Notes: generated from the letters alone by a model not told the origin. 64,000 nt of DNA from Hathewaya histolytica (GCF_901482605.1 NZ_LR590481.1:1426001-1490000); one strand, 5' to 3'. Positions 9,496-18,668 are shown, counted from the first letter of the stretch. Program-made: numbers and translations.

Positions 9496-10416
9496 TTATT
9501 TACCACCCATTTGCTTCGCTACTTCTTCAGCAAAGTTTTCTTCTTTTTTCTCTATACCTTCGCCTCTTTCGAATCTAACAAACATGTTTATATTTATATC
9601 TGATCCAATTTTTTTAGATTCTTCCTTTAAGAATTTTTCAATAGTTAGATCTGGATTTTTAACCCAAATTTGTTCTACTAAACAATTCTCTTTATAGTAT
9701 TTATTTACTCTTCCCATAACCATTTTTTCTACTATATTATCAGGTTTTCCTTCATTTTTAGCTTGAACCCTGAAAATTTCTTTTTCTTTTTCTAAAGCTT
9801 CATTATCAACGGAATCCCTATTTAAAAACAATGGATTAGCTGCAGCAACTTGCATTGCAACTTCTCTAGCTACTTCAGCAAGCTCTGGGCTTGAATTTTC
9901 ACAACCTAATTCAACCATAACGCCTATTTTACCAGCTCCGTGAATATAGCTATTAATCATGCCATTATCAACAGAGAATCTTTCAAACCTTCTTACAGAC
10001 ATATTTTCACCTAATTTAGCTATTAAAGCTGTAAGAGCATCTTTTAAAGAAATAGACTCATCTTCGATGAATTTCTCCTCTAATAATTCTTCCACAGTAT
10101 TTACTGAAGATAAACATGCTTGTTTTGCTACATTTTCAACGAAAAGATTAAAATCAGGATTTGCAGCAACGAAATCAGTTTCACAATTTACTTCTACCAT
10201 AGCTGCTTTTTTTCCATCTTCATTTATGAAAGTTTTAACTAATCCTTCTGAAGCAACTCTTCCTGCTTTCTTAGCAGCAGCAGCTAAACCTTTTTTTCTT
10301 AATAATTCTATAGCTGCTTCCATATCTCCATTAGTTTCTGTTAAAGCTTTTTTACAGTCCATCATACCTGCTCCAGTGCTTTCTCTAAGTTCTTTTACCA
10401 TGCTTGCACTAATCAT
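9496..10416 (-). CDS. tsf: Elongation factor Ts
   Basis: EF-Ts is the nucleotide exchange factor that regenerates EF-Tu-GTP. The N-terminal UBA-like domain ([19 protein letters not shown], residues 8-26) and the hallmark [11 protein letters not shown] near 73-83 are intact, followed by two core domains and the C-terminal module (306 residues, normal length). An AAGGAGG SD precedes the ATG. It lies 50 bases after rpsB, as in nearly all Firmicutes. Confidence 0.98.
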   Translation of the reverse strand: MISASMVKELRESTGAGMMDCKKALTETNGDMEAAIELLRKKGLAAAAKKAGRVASEGLVKTFINEDGKKAAMVEVNCETDFVAANPDFNLFVENVAKQACLSSVNTVEELLEEKFIEDESISLKDALTALIAKLGENMSVRRFERFSVDNGMINSYIHGAGKIGVMVELGCENSSPELAEVAREVAMQVAAANPLFLNRDSVDNEALEKEKEIFRVQAKNEGKPDNIVEKMVMGRVNKYYKENCLVEQIWVKNPDLTIEKFLKEESKKIGSDININMFVRFERGEGIEKKEENFAEEVAKQMGGK

Positions 10417-10466
10417 TTATATTCCTCCTTAATGATAATTGAACAATTTAACTTTAAATCATATTA

Positions 10467-11168
10467 TTACTCAGCTAATTGTTCCCCTTGTCTGCCCTCA
10501 ATAATAGCATCAGCCATTTTTGCTGTTATTAATTTTACAGCTCTTATAGCATCATCATTACCTGGAATTACGTAGTCAACATCATCTGGATCACAGTTAG
10601 TATCTACTATAGAAACTACTGGTATACCAAGGATTTTAGCTTCTGATACAGCATTTTTTTCTTTTCTTGGATCAACAACGAACATAGCACCGATGTTTTC
10701 TACGTTCATGTTTCTTATACCACCTAGATTCTTTTCAAGCTTTTCAGCCTCATTTTTAAGTAGTGTTACTTCTTTTTTTGGAAGAACTTCAAATACGCCT
10801 TCTTCTTCCATTTTTTCAATCTCTTCTAATCTAGATATTCTTGACTTTATAGTGTTAAAGTTAGTTAACATTCCACCTAACCATCTATTGTTTACAAAAT
10901 GCATTCCAGATCTTATAGCTTCTGATTGAACAGCTTCTTGAGCTTGTTTTTTTGTTCCAACGAATAATATATCTTTTCCTTCTACTGATACTGATTTAAT
11001 GAAATCATAAGCTTGATCTACCTTTTTAACTGTTTTTTGTAAATCAATTATGTATATTCCATTTCTCTCTGTGAATATATATGGAGCCATTTTAGGGTTC
11101 CATCTTCTTGTTTGATGTCCAAAATGAACACCTGCTTCTAATAATTGTTTCATGCTAATAACTGCCAT
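10467..11168 (-). CDS. rpsB: 30S ribosomal protein S2
   Basis: S2 binds late in 30S assembly and is needed for S1 or mRNA docking. The motifs [20 protein letters not shown] (N-terminus), [12 protein letters not shown] (near residue 84), ALFVVDP-like [10 protein letters not shown] and the C-terminal [13 protein letters not shown] are present. I set the start at ATG 11166-11168 (233 residues) because AGGAGG sits nine bases before it and homologues begin MAVISMKQ; a further in-frame start upstream adds ten unconserved residues. It is the first gene of the rpsB-tsf-pyrH-frr group. Confidence 0.97.
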   Translation of the reverse strand: MAVISMKQLLEAGVHFGHQTRRWNPKMAPYIFTERNGIYIIDLQKTVKKVDQAYDFIKSVSVEGKDILFVGTKKQAQEAVQSEAIRSGMHFVNNRWLGGMLTNFNTIKSRISRLEEIEKMEEEGVFEVLPKKEVTLLKNEAEKLEKNLGGIRNMNVENIGAMFVVDPRKEKNAVSEAKILGIPVVSIVDTNCDPDDVDYVIPGNDDAIRAVKLITAKMADAIIEGRQGEQLAE

Positions 11169-11279
11169 AATTATATACCTCCTGGTTTTTTCCTCCACTA
11201 CCTTCGACTTTATAAAATACCTAACACTTTAGGAACCTTTTTTATAAATTAGGTAGTGTGTGTAATTCTTACCTTATGT

Positions 11280-11308
11280 AGTATAACACAAGGTAACTAC
11301 GTATTCAA
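11280..11308 (-). promoter_or_regulatory. Sigma-A promoter for rpsB, with structured leader
   Basis: On the minus strand TTGAAT (11303-11308) is followed after exactly 17 bases by TATACT (11280-11285), preceded by TG. The leader to the rpsB ATG would be about 105 bases. It contains inverted arms ACCTAA and TTAGGT (plus strand roughly 11218-11255), which could be an autoregulatory leader, though I cannot assign it to a known ribosomal-protein leader class. Confidence 0.65.
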
Positions 11309-11341
11309 TATAAAATTATTAAAAATTTATTACATTAAAAA

Positions 11342-11360
11342 CAGGATGCATAACATCCTG
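11342..11360 (-). terminator. Terminator after codY
   Basis: Stem CAGGATG (11342-11348) / CATCCTG (11354-11360), 5-base loop, followed on the minus strand by a run of five T. It ends the codY transcript before the rpsB promoter. Confidence 0.8.
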
Positions 11361-11377
11361 AAAATAGTATATACAAA

Positions 11378-12151
11378 TTATTTAATTTTATTTAACTCAT
11401 CTAATAATTTTTCATTTAAAATTTTAATATGAGTACCTTTCATACCTAAAGATCTGGACTCTATTACTCCAGCACTTTCAAATTTTCTAAGGGCATTTAC
11501 TATAACTGATCTAGTGATGCCTACTTTATCAGCTATTTTAGATGCAACTAGTAAACCCTCATTTCCATCTAATTCATTAAAAATGTGTTCTACAGCTTCA
11601 AGCTCAGAATAAGATAATGTTCCTATAGCCAGTTGAACTATAGCTTTTTTTCTAGCTTCTTCTTCCATTTCCTCGTTCTTAGATCTTAATATCTCCATAC
11701 CTACTATTGTTGCACTGTATTCAGCTAAAACTAAATCTTCTTCAGCGAAAGGTTTATCAAATCTAGCAAGTAAAAGTGTTCCAAGTCTTTCTCTATTTCC
11801 TATAATCGGAACTATTGTAGTTATTTTATTATCAAGGTCACATGCTTTTTTATCCTTGAATACACAGTACCCTTTACTTGTTAAATTCTCCCTAGTTCCC
11901 TCTATAGTCATTAGCTTACTATTATAATCCTCAGGAAATCTTAACTTATCTACTACTTCTTCTTTTACAATTTCACATTCAAAATTACTTGAGAAATTAT
12001 AACCTAATATTTTTCCTCTTCTACTAACTATATACACATTACACTCTAAAACTTCACTTAGCAAAGTACATATATCTGAAAATGAAACTGGCTCATTTCC
12101 TGTCTTCTGTAATATCTTATTTAACATTCTTGTTTTATTTAAAAGTGACAT
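11378..12151 (-). CDS. codY: GTP- and branched-chain amino acid-sensing repressor CodY
   Basis: CodY is the global nutritional regulator of Firmicutes. With isoleucine/valine and GTP it binds AATTTTCWGAAAATT boxes and represses starvation genes, including sporulation, toxin and competence functions in various species. The 257-residue protein has an N-terminal GAF domain (about residues 1-155) and a C-terminal winged helix with the highly conserved [20 protein letters not shown] (about residues 203-222). Length and domains are complete. It is monocistronic: it has its own promoter and terminator, between topA and rpsB. Confidence 0.97.
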   Translation of the reverse strand: MSLLNKTRMLNKILQKTGNEPVSFSDICTLLSEVLECNVYIVSRRGKILGYNFSSNFECEIVKEEVVDKLRFPEDYNSKLMTIEGTRENLTSKGYCVFKDKKACDLDNKITTIVPIIGNRERLGTLLLARFDKPFAEEDLVLAEYSATIVGMEILRSKNEEMEEEARKKAIVQLAIGTLSYSELEAVEHIFNELDGNEGLLVASKIADKVGITRSVIVNALRKFESAGVIESRSLGMKGTHIKILNEKLLDELNKIK

Positions 12152-12254
12152 ATTACTTTATTTCCTCCTTAAGAATCTATTCATCTAAAATATTGCAAAT
12201 TTTCAAAATTTAATTATAATTTTAAATTTTACGAATTATACCTTATCCTTATAT

Positions 12255-12283
12255 ATAATATCATAATAAAATTCTGATTTCAA
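12255..12283 (-). promoter_or_regulatory. codY promoter region (intergenic 12152-12413)
   Basis: In the very AT-rich gap upstream of codY, minus-strand TTGAAA (12278-12283) is followed after 17 bases by TATTAT (12255-12260). Between promoter and start, 12198-12212 matches the CodY box at 11 of 15 positions, which could reflect autoregulation, but chance matches are common in such AT-rich DNA. I see nothing else in the gap. Confidence 0.55.
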
Positions 12284-12413
12284 TAAGAAATTGTAATTTT
12301 TTCGACAAATTTTTAATAAATTAATATTCTTAATTTAAATTTACTATATATATTTATATACACCTTGTAATTTTTTATTATAAATGGTTTTTTTATCTAG
12401 GTATACAATGAGA

Positions 12414-14474
12414 TTATTTCTTGTATCCACACTCTTTATTTATACACTGAAGATAATCACCTTTAGCTTTAGAGCTTCTTTTAACTAAAATAGATTTACA
12501 TTCAGGGCATTTTTCTTCTGTTGGTTCATACCAACTTACAAAATTACAATTAGGATAGTTACTACACCCAAAAAATTTTCTTCCCTTTTTACTTTTTCTA
12601 ACTAGTACATTTCCATCACATAAAGGGCATTTAACATCTAACTCTTCTACAATTGGTTTGGTGTTTTTACATTCAGGATATCCAGGGCAAGCTAAAAAGT
12701 TTCCATACCTACCTCTCTTTATAACCATAAATTTACCGCATTTATCACATTTAACATCTGTAACTTCATCTTCTATAGTTATCTTTGCTATTTCATTTTC
12801 AGCCACTTCTATGGTCTTTTTAAAGGGAATGAAGAACTCTTCAATTACTTTTTTCCAACTAAGGCTACCTTCTTCAATTTTATCTAGTTTTCCCTCCATG
12901 CCAGCTGTAAATTCTACGTCCACAATGTCTTTAAAATATTCGCTTACTATATCATTTACTATGTCACCCAACTCAGTAGGTTTTAATGTTTTTTTCTCTC
13001 TTTCTAAGTACTGCCTACTTAGTAAAGTTGTTATTGTTGGTGCATAGGTACTTGGTCTTCCTATGCCATTTTCCTCCATAGTCTTTATTAATGTAGCTTC
13101 TGAAAATCTAGGTAGTGGTTGAGTAAAATGTTGTTTACCTAAGATATCATTATAGTATAATTCTTCACCTTCTTCTACATGAGGAAGACTCCCCTCATCA
13201 TTTTCAGAAGTATTTTCATATATCTTAGTAAACCCATCAAATAAAATCACACTTCCATTAGCCCTTAAAGTATACTCCCCATTCACTATATCTATAGTAG
13301 TACTTTCATAAATGCAGTTTCTCATCTGACTTGCAACAAACCTTTCCCATATTAGTTTATATAATTTATATTGCTCGGGTTTCAGACTTTCTTTAATATG
13401 TTGTGGTGTTAATCCGACATTAGATGGTCTTATGGCTTCATGTGCATCTTGAATATCTTTCTTTCCTTTAAAGTCTCTGCTTTTTTCAGGCACATACTCT
13501 TTTCCCATATTATTAAGCAAGTAATTTTTACACATATTTTTAGCCTCTTCGGAGACCCTTACAGAGTCGGTTCTCATATATGTAATTAAACCAACTGTCC
13601 CAATCTTTTTTATATCTATACCTTCATATAAAGATTGAGCAACTGACATAGTTCTTTGTGTAGAAAATCCTAATCTCTTATAAGACTCTTGTTGCATAGT
13701 ACTGGTTGTAAATGGCGCTAGTGGACTTCTCTCCTTTTTAGTCTTTTTTACTTTTTTAATTAAAAAGTTTCCTTCTTTTAATGTTTTTATTATTTTGTTA
13801 CTCTCTTCTTCATTTTTTATAGATAACTTTTCTTTTCCATAATATAACACCTTCACATTAATGTTACTTTTATTCTTATCTTGAAGCACACATTCAACTG
13901 TCCAATATTCTTCTGGAATAAAAGCTTCGATCTCTTTTTCCCTGTCGCATATTATCTTTAAAGCTACAGATTGAACTCTTCCGGCACTAAGTCCCCATTT
14001 TACTTTTCTCCACAAGATTGGGCTTATTTCATATCCCACTAATCTATCTAAAACTCTTCTTGCTTGTTGGGCATCTACTAAGCTCTCATCTATTTTTCTA
14101 GGATTCTTAATTGCACTTTTTACCGCTGCTTTAGTTATCTCATTAAATTCTATTCTACAACTTTGAGTTTCGTCTAACTTTAAAGCCTTTGCAAGATGCC
14201 ATGAAATTGCTTCCCCTTCTCTATCAGGGTCAGTTGCTAGATATATTTTATCTGACTTCTTAGCTTGTTTTCTTAACTTTTCTAAAACCTCACCTTTGCC
14301 TCTAATTGTTATATATTTTGGATCATAGTTATTATCTATATCAACACCTAATTGACTTTTAGGTAAATCCCTTACATGTCCCATAGTCGCTTCAACAACA
14401 TAAGTACTACCTAAATACTTTTTTATAGTTTTTACTTTTGTTGGTGACTCAACTATTATCAGCTTTTGTCCCAT
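12414..14474 (-). CDS. topA: DNA topoisomerase I
   Basis: This type IA topoisomerase relaxes negative supercoils. The 686-residue protein has the TOPRIM domain at the N-terminus (KLIIVESPTKVKTIKKYLG; DPDREGEAISWH near residue 110) and the catalytic tyrosine in VGLITYMRTDSVRVS near residue 300. Three C-terminal zinc fingers (CDKCGKFM, CPLCDGNV, CPECKSIL) lie in the last 120 residues. The start is ATG 14472-14474, behind GGAGGGG; an upstream in-frame start adds nine unconserved residues. It directly follows dprA, the usual dprA-topA-codY order in clostridia. Confidence 0.97.
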   Translation of the reverse strand: MGQKLIIVESPTKVKTIKKYLGSTYVVEATMGHVRDLPKSQLGVDIDNNYDPKYITIRGKGEVLEKLRKQAKKSDKIYLATDPDREGEAISWHLAKALKLDETQSCRIEFNEITKAAVKSAIKNPRKIDESLVDAQQARRVLDRLVGYEISPILWRKVKWGLSAGRVQSVALKIICDREKEIEAFIPEEYWTVECVLQDKNKSNINVKVLYYGKEKLSIKNEEESNKIIKTLKEGNFLIKKVKKTKKERSPLAPFTTSTMQQESYKRLGFSTQRTMSVAQSLYEGIDIKKIGTVGLITYMRTDSVRVSEEAKNMCKNYLLNNMGKEYVPEKSRDFKGKKDIQDAHEAIRPSNVGLTPQHIKESLKPEQYKLYKLIWERFVASQMRNCIYESTTIDIVNGEYTLRANGSVILFDGFTKIYENTSENDEGSLPHVEEGEELYYNDILGKQHFTQPLPRFSEATLIKTMEENGIGRPSTYAPTITTLLSRQYLEREKKTLKPTELGDIVNDIVSEYFKDIVDVEFTAGMEGKLDKIEEGSLSWKKVIEEFFIPFKKTIEVAENEIAKITIEDEVTDVKCDKCGKFMVIKRGRYGNFLACPGYPECKNTKPIVEELDVKCPLCDGNVLVRKSKKGRKFFGCSNYPNCNFVSWYEPTEEKCPECKSILVKRSSKAKGDYLQCINKECGYKK

Positions 14475-14509
14475 TATTTCCCCTCCATTATTATTTTGCA
14501 AATTTTAAC

Positions 14510-15604
14510 TTAAGCTAGTTTTTGATTTTTAACATAAAAATTTCCACAAATACATCTTATTTTTGAAAATGTCTGCATTTCAAATAATACCCCAAGTAAA
14601 CGTTCTATGTCAATATTAGTTAATTTAACAATTTCATTAATATGCATAGGTTTATCGCTTAAAATGCTGAGTATTTTAACTTCTTCACCTTTTAAGTTAA
14701 CATTATTTTTAATATTTTTAACATTTTGTTTTTGTATTTTTAATATTTCATATAAGTCTTTTTCACAAGTAAAAACATGTGCCCCATCCTTTATAAGCTT
14801 ATTCGTTCCTCTGCTAAACTTTGAAAACACAGAACCAGGTACAGACATAACATCTTTACCTTGTTCTAAAGCAAGGTTTGCCGTTATAAGTGATCCACTC
14901 TTTTCTGAAGCTTCTATTATGATTAAAAGCTCGCAAAGTCCACTTATTATCCTATTTCTTATAGGAAAATGCCAGGAATTCGGTTTTGCATTTGGTATAT
15001 ATTCAGAAATTATTAATCCTTTTTGCTCCATCTCATCATATATTTTCTTATTTTCTTTAGGATATATATTATTTACACCACATCCTAAAACGCCACAAGT
15101 ATAATTATTTTCTTTTAAAGAAGTCTTATGTGATGTTGTATCTATTCCTCTTGCTAAGCCAGATATTATGTTTATATTATTACCACTTAGTATTCTACAT
15201 ATCTCCTCAGTAACATTTTCACCATATAAAGTGCACTCCCTTGCTCCTACAATGGAAACACTTCTATTATTAATTTTATTTAAATTCCCTTTATAGAAAA
15301 GTACTGCTGGAGGATCAACTATATTCCTAAGTTTTTCAGGATAGTCTTTATTGAAATAGGAAGTTATTTTTATATCTTCTTTTACCATTATATCTTGTAT
15401 ATTATATATTTTTTCTTCATCATATGCATTTTTTAGTTCATAAATTACTTTCTCTTTTAAACCAGATACTCCTTCAATATTATTAGAAGTTATTACTTGT
15501 AAAATATCTTCAAAACTATTAAAATGTTTTAATAAATTATATTTTATTATAGGGGAAAGTTTAACTAAAGAAAACCAAATATCATATTTATTCAAGATTA
15601 ACAC
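14510..15604 (-). CDS. dprA: DNA processing protein DprA (Smf)
   Basis: DprA binds incoming single-stranded DNA during natural transformation and loads RecA. The 364-residue protein has an N-terminal SAM-like region (residues 1-65) and a Rossmann-fold DprA core at about 80-290 (VSIVGARECTLYG, ISGLARGIDTTSH, GVLGCGVNNIYP, SGSLITANLALEQGKDV). A C-terminal winged-helix/DML1-like domain ends the protein. All conserved segments are intact. It lies 20 bases downstream of the comM 3' fragment, so in the uninterrupted chromosome comM-dprA-topA probably form one transcript. The prophage therefore separates dprA from its normal upstream promoter. Confidence 0.95.
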   Translation of the reverse strand: MLILNKYDIWFSLVKLSPIIKYNLLKHFNSFEDILQVITSNNIEGVSGLKEKVIYELKNAYDEEKIYNIQDIMVKEDIKITSYFNKDYPEKLRNIVDPPAVLFYKGNLNKINNRSVSIVGARECTLYGENVTEEICRILSGNNINIISGLARGIDTTSHKTSLKENNYTCGVLGCGVNNIYPKENKKIYDEMEQKGLIISEYIPNAKPNSWHFPIRNRIISGLCELLIIIEASEKSGSLITANLALEQGKDVMSVPGSVFSKFSRGTNKLIKDGAHVFTCEKDLYEILKIQKQNVKNIKNNVNLKGEEVKILSILSDKPMHINEIVKLTNIDIERLLGVLFEMQTFSKIRCICGNFYVKNQKLA

Positions 15605-15624
15605 CTCTCCAACTATTAATAATA

Positions 15625-16090
15625 TTATTCCTCTTTTAAAAAATTTCTATAGCTAAAAGCCTCTATAAGATGCATTTTTTCTATTTTATCTTTACCAGAT
15701 AAATCCGCTATAGTTCTAGACAATTTAAGAATTCTTGAATATGCTCTTCCACTTAAAGAATATTTTTTGAACATACTTTCTAAAAAATATTCTTCTTCTA
15801 TGTCTAATTTACAATACGTCTTTAATAATGTAGTATTTATGCACGAATTAGTATAAATACCCATATTTTTATATCGTCTTTTTTGAATTTCTCTAGCTTT
15901 TATAACTCTCTCTCTTATCTCTTTAGAACTTTCATTTTCAGCATTTCTAAATTCTTCAAATGGAAGATTCGGTACGCTTACATACATATCTATTCTATCT
16001 AAAAATGGAGATGATAGTTTTTTCAAGTATCTACGTCTTTCTTCTTTTGTACAGACACACTCCTTAGATGAAAGGTAATTCCCGCATGGA
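15625..16090 (-). pseudogene. comM: comM (yifB) 3' fragment, split by prophage
   Basis: This is the C-terminal third of the ComM/YifB AAA+ helicase, which aids branch migration during transformation. Reading continues upstream of the first Met (16026) through KEERRRYLKK and the zinc-like CPCGNYLS up to 16090, where host sequence ends at the attachment core. It then includes LDRIDMYV and SGRAYSRILKLSRTIADL (sensor 2 and C-terminal domain). The N-terminal part is at 55934-56977. Joining the two at the CA core restores Asn-Pro-Cys-Pro-Cys-Gly in frame, about 502 residues in total, the normal family length. As it stands, neither half can be a full enzyme. Confidence 0.95.
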
Positions 16091-16116
16091 CACCCATGAA
16101 GTTAACTACTTAGATA
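16066..16116. other. Left attachment junction (host comM / prophage), crossover CA at 16091-16092
   Basis: Host comM sequence runs up to 16090 and prophage sequence begins at 16093. The dinucleotide CA (16091-16092) is the only identity shared with the right junction at 55932-55933. A phage-derived arm CTACTT lies at 16106-16111, exactly 13 bases from the core, and mirrors the arm AAGTAG at 55913-55918. A two-base core is what large serine integrases leave. Confidence 0.88.
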
Positions 16117-16577
16117 ACATGTACAATAAATTTGATATACAAAAGTCTTATACTATTCAAAATAACAATACTTCGACATCTTCTAATAGAATACGTCAAG
16201 CGAGATTATCTAAAAGTTTAACCATAAAGCAAGTTTCTATTCAAACTAATTTAACAGAAACACAACTTCATAACATTGAAACCGATAAAAGTATCCCATC
16301 TATTTCTACATTAAAAAAATTAGAAAGTGTATTAGATAAGGATATTTGGTACCTAGGAAACTATGATTCTCTTGAAGAAAATACATTAGGAAAACGCATA
16401 TATAAATGTAGGCTTTTTTTAGGCTATGGTAGAAAGGAGTTTGCTCAAATATTAGGTGTTGGATATAGATCATTAGAAAAGTGGGAAAAAGATCTCATAA
16501 CTCCTAGTAAAAAGAATATGGATATCTTAAAAAAGTATATAAATAAATTACATATAATATGTAGAAAAAAATTATAA
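16086..16577 (+). CDS. Double helix-turn-helix (XRE-like) regulator spanning the left attachment site
   Basis: This predicted DNA-binding protein carries two XRE-type HTH domains in tandem: one around RIRQARLSKSLTIKQVSIQ and a second around GYGRKEFAQILGVGYRS, the latter with the usual LEKWE ending. The open frame extends left across the attachment core into host DNA. The start I list (ATG 16086, 163 residues) and its AAAGG SD (16071-16075) are host comM sequence; the first phage-borne ATG is at 16119 without a clear SD. In the circular phage this frame continues directly from the serine integrase, giving one fused protein. It ends in a strong terminator. The target is unknown; it may be a regulator of lysogeny or excision. 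Confidence 0.75.
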   Translation: MDTHEVNYLDNMYNKFDIQKSYTIQNNNTSTSSNRIRQARLSKSLTIKQVSIQTNLTETQLHNIETDKSIPSISTLKKLESVLDKDIWYLGNYDSLEENTLGKRIYKCRLFLGYGRKEFAQILGVGYRSLEKWEKDLITPSKKNMDILKKYINKLHIICRKKL

Positions 16578-16597
16578 GTTTTATTTTAAGTATAAAA

Positions 16598-16619
16598 AAA
16601 GCCACCAATTGGTGGCTTT
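16598..16619. terminator. Bidirectional terminator
   Basis: Perfect palindrome with 11-bp arms AAAGCCACCAA / TTGGTGGCTTT, flanked by A and T runs. It ends the double-HTH gene on the plus strand and the 16644-17054 gene on the minus strand. A closely related hairpin recurs at 18645-18668. Confidence 0.88.
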
Positions 16620-16643
16620 AATCATATATTTATTTAATAAAAA

Positions 16644-17054
16644 CTATTTATTCTCTGTTAGGTCTACACTAATTAATTTATTTTCTGAATTCTTCCTTGA
16701 CTTAGCAATAAATTTAGAATTTTTATTTAGAGCTTTTATATCTAATTTATTTTTACTTGAAAACTCTTTAAACTCTTTATCCTTTAATGTTTTCAATCTA
16801 ACAGTTATATTATTTTTATATGCAGTATCAATTATATCCTGAATTTCACTGATCTTATATTTAGCCTGGCCATCAAGATTATTAATAACTATTATATTCC
16901 CTACATTTTTACCCACTTTTTCAGATGCATTAGCCATTTTATCAAAGACAAAATTACATATGTTGGTTCTTATATCAGGTGATAGTATAAATATTAATAT
17001 CAAAATTATTAATATTATATCTTTTATAGTTTTAATCTTATTTCTTTTCTTCAT
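16644..17054 (-). CDS. Small membrane-anchored protein, unknown function
   Basis: I do not recognise this 136-residue protein. It has a basic N-terminus (KKRNKIK) and one hydrophobic segment at about residues 12-28 (IILIILILIFIL), either an anchor or an uncleaved signal. A hydrophilic, lysine-rich tail follows, predicted to be outside the membrane. It lies 12 bases downstream of another membrane protein (17067-17789) on the same strand and ends in a strong terminator, so the two likely form a small accessory operon in the non-structural left end of the prophage. Roles in surface change or superinfection exclusion are possible but only inferred from position. Confidence 0.6.
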   Translation of the reverse strand: MKKRNKIKTIKDIILIILILIFILSPDIRTNICNFVFDKMANASEKVGKNVGNIIVINNLDGQAKYKISEIQDIIDTAYKNNITVRLKTLKDKEFKEFSSKNKLDIKALNKNSKFIAKSRKNSENKLISVDLTENK

Positions 17055-17066
17055 AAAACTACCTTA

Positions 17067-17789
17067 TTAAAAACACTTACTACAACTCTGAATGTTTTTC
17101 TTTTGAGCATCTGAAAGCTTTATTTGCCTAGCATTTTTAGCATCCATATTCCCACAGTTGGGTTTAGAATGATACTTTTTACCGCTTTTGGATAGCCAAA
17201 CCATTCCTTTAGGTTCAGGTTTTGTTTCTTGTAGTTTATTTTTAGTGGTAGATTCTTTAGGTTTAGTTGGTGTTACTGCTTTAGTATTATTACTAGACTT
17301 ATTAGATGAATTTGTAGTATCTTGTTTAGGTTCTGTTGCCTTATCTGTTTTTTTCTGTTCTTCTAGTTTTTTCTCTTCTTCTAACTTTTTCTGTTCTTCT
17401 AGCTTTTTATCTTCTTCTAATTTTTTCTGCTCTTCTTCTTTTAGCTTTGCTGCATTTATTGCCTTTTCTTCATCTGTTTTCTTCTTAGTTTCAATTTGTG
17501 CTTTTTTCGCTGATTCTAATTTTTGTTGTTCTGATAATTCAGAGTCATAAATAACTCCACCCATACCAAATAGAAAAAATACTATTGCCAACCCTAAAGA
17601 CACTAAAGTTTTAAATATCTTACCTTTAGCTTTAAATTTTTCATTTTTTGCAAATAGATAAAACGCTATCCCTCCAACACCCAGCATAGTTAAAATACCT
17701 ATGATTTTGGGCGGAATTGCAAGTAGCATAACAAAATACAGGATAGCACATCCAGGTATAGCTATCTTCTTATTCTTTAAAAAATCCAT
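17067..17789 (-). CDS. Membrane protein with KEEE-rich coil and C-terminal Cys/His YH-CxxM-CxxCF domain
   Basis: The 240-residue protein begins with two or three hydrophobic segments (about residues 8-75). A highly charged coiled-coil of EEQKKLEEDKKLEEQ-type repeats follows (about 85-145), then a Thr/Ser/Lys-rich linker. The C-terminal domain of about 45 residues has VWLSKSGKKYHSKPNCGNM and ends SCSKCF. That terminal domain, with KYH followed by three cysteines, is a recurrent extracellular module in clostridial and lactobacillal proteins and could bind zinc. It forms a pair with the downstream 136-residue membrane protein. Function is unknown; lysogenic conversion of the cell surface is a reasonable guess. 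Confidence 0.65.
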   Translation of the reverse strand: MDFLKNKKIAIPGCAILYFVMLLAIPPKIIGILTMLGVGGIAFYLFAKNEKFKAKGKIFKTLVSLGLAIVFFLFGMGGVIYDSELSEQQKLESAKKAQIETKKKTDEEKAINAAKLKEEEQKKLEEDKKLEEQKKLEEEKKLEEQKKTDKATEPKQDTTNSSNKSSNNTKAVTPTKPKESTTKNKLQETKPEPKGMVWLSKSGKKYHSKPNCGNMDAKNARQIKLSDAQKKNIQSCSKCF

Positions 17790-17913
17790 TAATACAACCC
17801 CCTAATATTTACTAATATTCATAACTATTTTACAATAATTTTAAATATTAGTAAAGGTTATGGTAATGTTTAGGAATCTTAAATTAGTCAATAATTAAAT
17901 TAGAGGTGATAAT

Positions 17914-17982
17914 ATGAAGAAAAGTTTTGTTAGGATAGATTTATGTTTAGTTATTAGTCTAATAATAATTATTATTATTTAA
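17914..17982 (+). CDS. Possible 22-residue hydrophobic peptide (type I toxin-like)
   Basis: This short frame is MKKSFVRIDLCLVISL plus a run of Ile, with a good SD (GAGGTGAT, 17903-17910) four bases before the ATG. A basic N-terminus and a single hydrophobic helix resemble type I toxin peptides. It sits in an otherwise empty 318-base gap (17790-18107) and is followed by a hairpin at 18014-18051. I see no clear antisense RNA promoter, so this stays tentative. Confidence 0.4.
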   Translation: MKKSFVRIDLCLVISLIIIIII

Positions 17983-18013
17983 ATAAAGTAAAAATATTTA
18001 TTATGAGAAGAAT

Positions 18014-18051
18014 AAGACCAATTTATAATTACTATATTATAAACTGGTCTT
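18014..18051. terminator. Long hairpin between small peptide and membrane gene
   Basis: 16-bp arms at 18014-18029 and 18036-18051 pair fully with one G-U on the minus strand (A-C mismatch on the plus). It is placed to end the 18108-18374 gene and perhaps also the 17914 peptide. Confidence 0.6.
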
Positions 18052-18107
18052 TAATTTCTATTATTATCTATAAAGTTTAAAAGTTCTCCATTTTTAGTTA
18101 CTAATCT

Positions 18108-18374
18108 TTATCCTAATATCAATACGCCAAGTTCAAATAAGGAATATAACAAAAATGAGATTAAAGTTACTTTTTTCACTTTATCAAATTTAGGAGTATC
18201 CTTTGTTATATGATCCATAAATAAATAAAATGTTATACAAAGGATAGCAACAAAAGAAGGTTTTAATGAAAACTCTTTTCCGCTGATCCTATAGATATGA
18301 TTTACTATAGTTACAGTAAGTAAAAATATAGATAAAATATAAGATATTATTTTAAAAAAAATTTTTTTCTCCAT
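18108..18374 (-). CDS. Small polytopic membrane protein, unknown function
   Basis: The 88-residue protein has three predicted transmembrane helices (about residues 8-25, 36-53 and 66-86) joined by short charged loops. I recognise no family. An SD (AGGAGG) lies before the ATG. It is monocistronic, with hairpins on both sides, in the accessory left end of the prophage. Small multi-helix proteins here are often superinfection-exclusion or regulatory proteins, but nothing in this sequence proves that. Confidence 0.55.
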   Translation of the reverse strand: MEKKIFFKIISYILSIFLLTVTIVNHIYRISGKEFSLKPSFVAILCITFYLFMDHITKDTPKFDKVKKVTLISFLLYSLFELGVLILG

Positions 18375-18451
18375 TTCAATCCTCCTTTTGATTAATGTTA
18401 CTTTAAACCTATTTTATAAACCTTTATAATATTTTTTATTTTTAATTTACA

Positions 18452-18571
18452 CAACTAGATTTAATACTTGTATGCAGTAAATCTAGTTGGCACCCAATAC
18501 CATTCCCACTCAATCAAAATATTAAAGTAAGGTTTATCAAGTGTTGATATTCCTTACTTTTCTTATATACC
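18452..18571. repeat. Two consecutive hairpins in the empty stretch 18375-18734
   Basis: This 360-base stretch holds no convincing gene. It has an 11-bp inverted repeat CAACTAGATTT (18452-18462) / AAATCTAGTTG (18479-18489), then a second hairpin with arms AAAGTAAGG and CCTTACTTT (about 18533-18570). Between them the minus strand reads a short stop-bounded frame containing IEWEWYWVPTRF. The arrangement looks like the end of a small mobile or decayed element. Confidence 0.45.
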
Positions 18572-18644
18572 TTATACATATTATACTGTATTTTAATGCT
18601 TTATAAAAAATATAAGTACGTTTGTAGTACGTTTTTTATGATAT

Positions 18645-18668
18645 AAAAAACCACCAAATGGTGGCTTT
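18645..18668 (-). terminator. Terminator of the three-gene nuclease cassette
   Basis: Stem CCACCA (18651-18656) / TGGTGG (18659-18664), two-base loop, followed on the minus strand by six T. It lies about 70 bases after the nuclease-like gene and resembles the hairpin at 16598-16619. Confidence 0.75.

Noticed and set aside
12198-12212. CodY-binding box upstream of codY as a firm call
   Set aside because: Only 11 of 15 positions match, and the surrounding DNA is so A/T-rich that such matches occur by chance; kept only as a remark.
17188-17550. 120-residue serine-rich plus-strand frame
   Set aside because: It is the antisense reading of the EEQKKLEE coiled-coil repeat of the 17067-17789 gene.
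16598-18668. CRISPR-like repetition of the GCCACCA hairpins
   Set aside because: Only two copies, 2 kb apart, each with terminator features and no spacers; they are transcription terminators.
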